From the NCBI RefSeq assembly GCF_032854445.1, contig NC_088295.1, positions 18,401,385-18,465,384 on the forward strand: a DNA stretch of 64,000 nt, written 5' to 3'. The notes below the pieces were generated by a model. It saw nothing but the letters and a program-made list of their open reading frames with translations, was not told the DNA's origin and searched no databases. The translations under genes were made by a program, and so were the position numbers. Below, one piece after another: positions 61,015 through 64,000 of this stretch. The DNA comes from Liolophura sinensis. Lineage: Eukaryota; Mollusca; Polyplacophora; Chitonida; Chitonidae. Each line of letters opens with the position of its first letter. Position 1 is the stretch's first letter.

Positions 61015-61215
61015 GAACCGTTGAGTACAAACAAGAAATTTGGGTGGGTGTTGTATAGGTGGTGTATGAGTGTTGGTCGGCCTACGGGTGGGGCATCCCT
61101 ACAGGGACTAGCTCTCGCTGCTCTCGGAACCAGCCCAGCCAGAACTGACCGGGAAGTTTCTCCACTAGAGAAGAAGATGGACATGCTTGACGAGGCGACC
61201 AGTCCATTTGTATAA
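61015..61215 (+). CDS. Possible terminal exon of an unidentified gene
   Basis: I do not recognise this. TATCTTTGCCTAG looks like a splice acceptor, and a 66-codon frame follows, EPLSTNKKFGWVLYRWCMSV and GRPTGGASLQG to EKKMDMLDEATSPFV, then TAA. Local GC is higher than around it, and the reading is protein-like, with a Lys/Glu/Asp-rich end. It lies antisense inside what should be transporter B intron 1. No partner exon was found. A chance ORF is possible; the opposite strand is also open here. Confidence 0.2.
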   Translation, partial: EPLSTNKKFGWVLYRWCMSVGRPTGGASLQGLALAALGTSPARTDREVSPLEKKMDMLDEATSPFV

Positions 61216-61955
61216 CTGATAGAGAAGCTCTGGCAAACGAACACGATTTCATCCAGTGAATACAAGTCCCTCGTCCATTGATTGAGTACCAGACTTCTCA
61301 ATTTATCACGAAAATCAATAGCCAGTGCTCGTAGCTGGAATTATCGGCTTACACCCATGCTTGGCCGAGCCTCCCTCCGCCACTTTGTACTCTCTTCTTT
61401 TCAATGGCGCATAATCTTGTAGGTCCGTGCGTGCAATTATGAGCGCCAATTTACGGCTAAGAACTCAGGAAATTGTGAAATGCTCTGCCATCAAACGCTT
61501 TCCACTGTTTTTTCTTATTGCCAAGCTGCCTAATCTGCTTGGCATCCGAGCAATAAACCTCGGACAAAAATCAGCTGATTATCCAGGCCTGTGAAAAGCC
61601 GGCTTACATTTCCCTGTCCGACCAGAGACACGGCTCCTATACGATTCTAATTTCCGCCACCGGTAACAACCGACTGTGGCAGACATGTTAGTTACGCTTG
61701 AGAGTTTCCCGAGCCCCGTGAAATTTCCATTGACTGGTAAAAGGGGCAACTACTTAGGCCCTTTAACTGTCCCAGTAATGAGCCCGAACAGATAAAGCAA
61801 TTAGCAGATATAGTTAAGAACACCAATTTTGACTAATCCGAGTTATTAGAATATCTTATAGAGGTCATAATAGTTCACGTATCTATTAAAGGTATCATTG
61901 TTATGTTTAAAATGCAGCTATTGACTATGTATTGGCTACGTAATCAGACTGTAAA

Positions 61956-61959
<4 letters not shown>

Positions 61960-62040
<81 letters not shown>

Positions 62041-62051
62041 TATATATATAT
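61960..62051. repeat. (AT)n microsatellite, about 92 bp
   Basis: Almost pure AT dinucleotide with one phase change (ATAATATA near 62031). Confidence 0.97.
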
Positions 62052-62214
62052 TCGGCTTAAGTAACAAAATATCGAATTACTTTTGACTTTTGTAAAATAC
62101 ATGTTAATAACGAGAATTTTTGTGCTAGTGTAAGGTTAGTAAGAAGAGATGTGTTATGTGTATGTTAGAACAGACTGATACTTAAATCAGACGTAGCCTT
62201 GGTGTAAATGTAAT

Positions 62215-62590
62215 GGTATGAGCAAGGATCCGTCTGCTATAATGAGTGACCCGAATCCCTCTTATAGAGACAGCAGTTCAGACATCTAAGATACCTCTTA
62301 TTGGTAGTCTGATCTTATTGGGATTCCCCTGATTGTCGGCATGAGCTGGGAAACTTCACACTGGGACATGACATGATACCTGTGATGCGGAATTTGGGGG
62401 ATCCTTTGAATAGGGCAAGAGTTGGGATACTTCCTATTGGGGCATAAAGGGATCCTTTTTATTAGAGACACGAACTGAGATGCCTCTGGATTGGGACATG
62501 TTGAAATCATTCTTACTGGGGGCAGAGGTTAGAATCGAGTTAGATAACTGGCAGCATGAGTTTTTCCAATTAGAGGCATGAGCTTGAGTA
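62215..62590. repeat. Monomeric edge of the satellite: diverged units of about 28 bp
   Basis: Irregular units of the form ATTGGGGACATGAGTTGGGA plus TACCTCT, strongly diverged from each other. They merge into the regular 85-bp array to the right. Confidence 0.7.
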
Positions 62591-64000
62591 CCACTGATGG
62601 AGTTTGGACCCTTCAGACTTTGGATAAGAACAGGTATCTCATGTTATGGGGATGTAAAGTGGGATACCACTGTTTGGGGGACAGGAGTTTGAACCCTTCC
62701 CACCGAGGATATGAGTTAGTATCTCATGTTATGGGGATGTAAGGTAGGATACCTCTGTTTGGGGGACAGGAGTTCGAACCCTTCCCACTGAGGATATGAG
62801 TTAGTATCTCATGTTTTGGAGATGTAAGGTGGGAAACCACTGTTTGGGGGACAGGAGTTTGAACCCTTCCCACTGAGGATATGAGTTAGTATCTCATGTT
62901 ATGGGGATGTAAGGTGGGAAACCACTGTTTGGGGGACAGGAGTTTGAACCCTTCCCACTGAGGATATGAGTTAGTATCTCATGTTATGGGGATATAAGGT
63001 AGGATACCACTGACTGGGGGACAGGAATTTGAACCCTTCCCACTGAGGATATGAGTTAGTATCTCATTTTTTGGGGATGTAAGGTAGGATACCACTGACT
63101 GGGTTACAGGAGTTTGGACCCTTCAGACTGAGGATAAGAGTTGGTATATCATGTTATGGGGATGTAAGGTAGGATACCACTGTTTGAGGGACAGGAATTT
63201 GGACTCTTCCCACCGAGGATATGAGTTAGTATCTCATGTTATGGGGATGTAAGGTAGGATACCACTGTTTGGGGGACAGGAGTTTGAACCCTTCCCACTG
63301 AGGATATGAGTTGGTATATCATGTTATGGGGGTATAAGGTGGGATACAACTGACTGGGGACAGGAGTTTGGACCCTTCCCACTGAGGATATGAGTTAGTA
63401 TCTCATGTTATGGGGATGTAAGGTAGGATACCACTGTTTGAGGGACAGGAGTTTGAACCCTTCCCACCGAGGATATGAGTTAGTATCTCATGTTATGGGG
63501 ATGTAAGGTAGGATACCTCTGTTTGGGGGACAGGAGTTCGAACCCTTCCCACTGAGGATATGAGTTAGTATCTCATGTTTTGGGGATGTAAGGTAGGATA
63601 CCACTGTTTGAGGAACAGGAGTTTGAACCCTTCCCACTGAGGATATGAGTTAGTATCTCATGTTATGGGGATGTAAGGTAGGATACCTCTGTTTGGGGGA
63701 CAGGAGTTTGAACCCTTCCCACTGAGGATATAAGATAGTATCTCATGTTATGGGGATGTAAGGTAGGATACCACTGTTTGAGGAACAGGAGTTTGAACCC
63801 TTGCCACTGAGGATATGAGTTAGTATCTCATGTTATGGGGATGTAAGGTAGGATACCACTGTTTGAGGGACAAGAATTTGGACTCTTCCCACCGAGGATA
63901 TGAGTTAATATCTCATGTTATGGGGATGTAAGGTAGGATACCACTGTTTGGGGGACAGGAGTTTGAACCCTTCCCACTGAGGATATGAGTTGGTATATCA
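62590..64000. repeat. 85-bp higher-order satellite array running off the window
   Basis: About 16 copies. Each 85-bp unit holds three related sub-units of about 28 bp: TGTTATGGGGATGTAAGGTA, TGTTTGGGGGACAGGAGTTT and CCACTGAGGATATGAGTTAG, each with its own ending. Copies are highly alike, with variants in the last bases (GTAGGATACC/GTGGGAAACC). Confidence 0.93.

Noticed and set aside
60516..64000. First exon of transporter B
   Set aside because: I looked on the - strand for a sequence encoding GRNIGLLVG and TMT before a donor and found none; it probably lies past 64000.

Overview
The window is animal nuclear DNA: AT-rich, with interrupted genes that have GT-AG introns, no prokaryotic-style operons, and many tRNA-derived SINEs and minisatellites. 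The SINE tails (GACGTTAAACCCCAAGCA and GAGTACGGCGTAAAACACC) and the protein sequences suggest a lophotrochozoan, probably a mollusc. That placement rests on recognition, not on a search.

Three genes can be read exon by exon. (1) N-acetylneuraminate lyase (NPL), + strand, 6581-16094: ten coding exons and 306 residues plus a stop. Only the extreme N-terminus, probably a few codons on an upstream exon, is missing. (2) A complete high-affinity choline transporter of the SLC5A7/CHT1 type (copy A), - strand, 30408 down to 17710: eight coding exons, 584 residues, convergent with NPL. (3) A second choline transporter (copy B), - strand, 60515 down to 51438: seven of eight coding exons with the same internal exon sizes (108, 156, 149, 153, 130 and 218 nt) as copy A. 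Its first exon must lie beyond 64000. A and B are tandem duplicates separated by about 21 kb.

Layout: 1-6580 holds no recognised gene, only SINE copies. 6581-16094 is NPL, with a 37-bp minisatellite in intron 4, a 23-bp minisatellite growing out of the exon 6 donor site, and a TIR element (8812-9448) in intron 2. 16095-17709 is the convergent intergenic gap. 17710-30439 is transporter A, with a 25-bp minisatellite in intron 5 and a possible solo LTR in intron 1. 30440-51437 is a long spacer with SINEs, nested repeats and some unexplained ORFs. 51438-60515 is transporter B, whose intron 6 carries a decayed tyrosine-recombinase retroelement (RT, RNase H, recombinase remnant, SGNH hydrolase). 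60516-64000 is probably intron 1 of copy B; it ends in an 85-bp higher-order satellite that runs off the window.

Functionally, CHT takes up choline for acetylcholine synthesis and NPL cleaves sialic acid. I see no pathway link between them and treat their proximity as chance. No wholly new multi-gene system was found. The most unusual structures are the minisatellite built from copies of a 5' splice site, very short SINE-tail insertions with target-site duplications, a SINE nested in an array made of another SINE's tail, and the SGNH-hydrolase-bearing recombinase retroelement.
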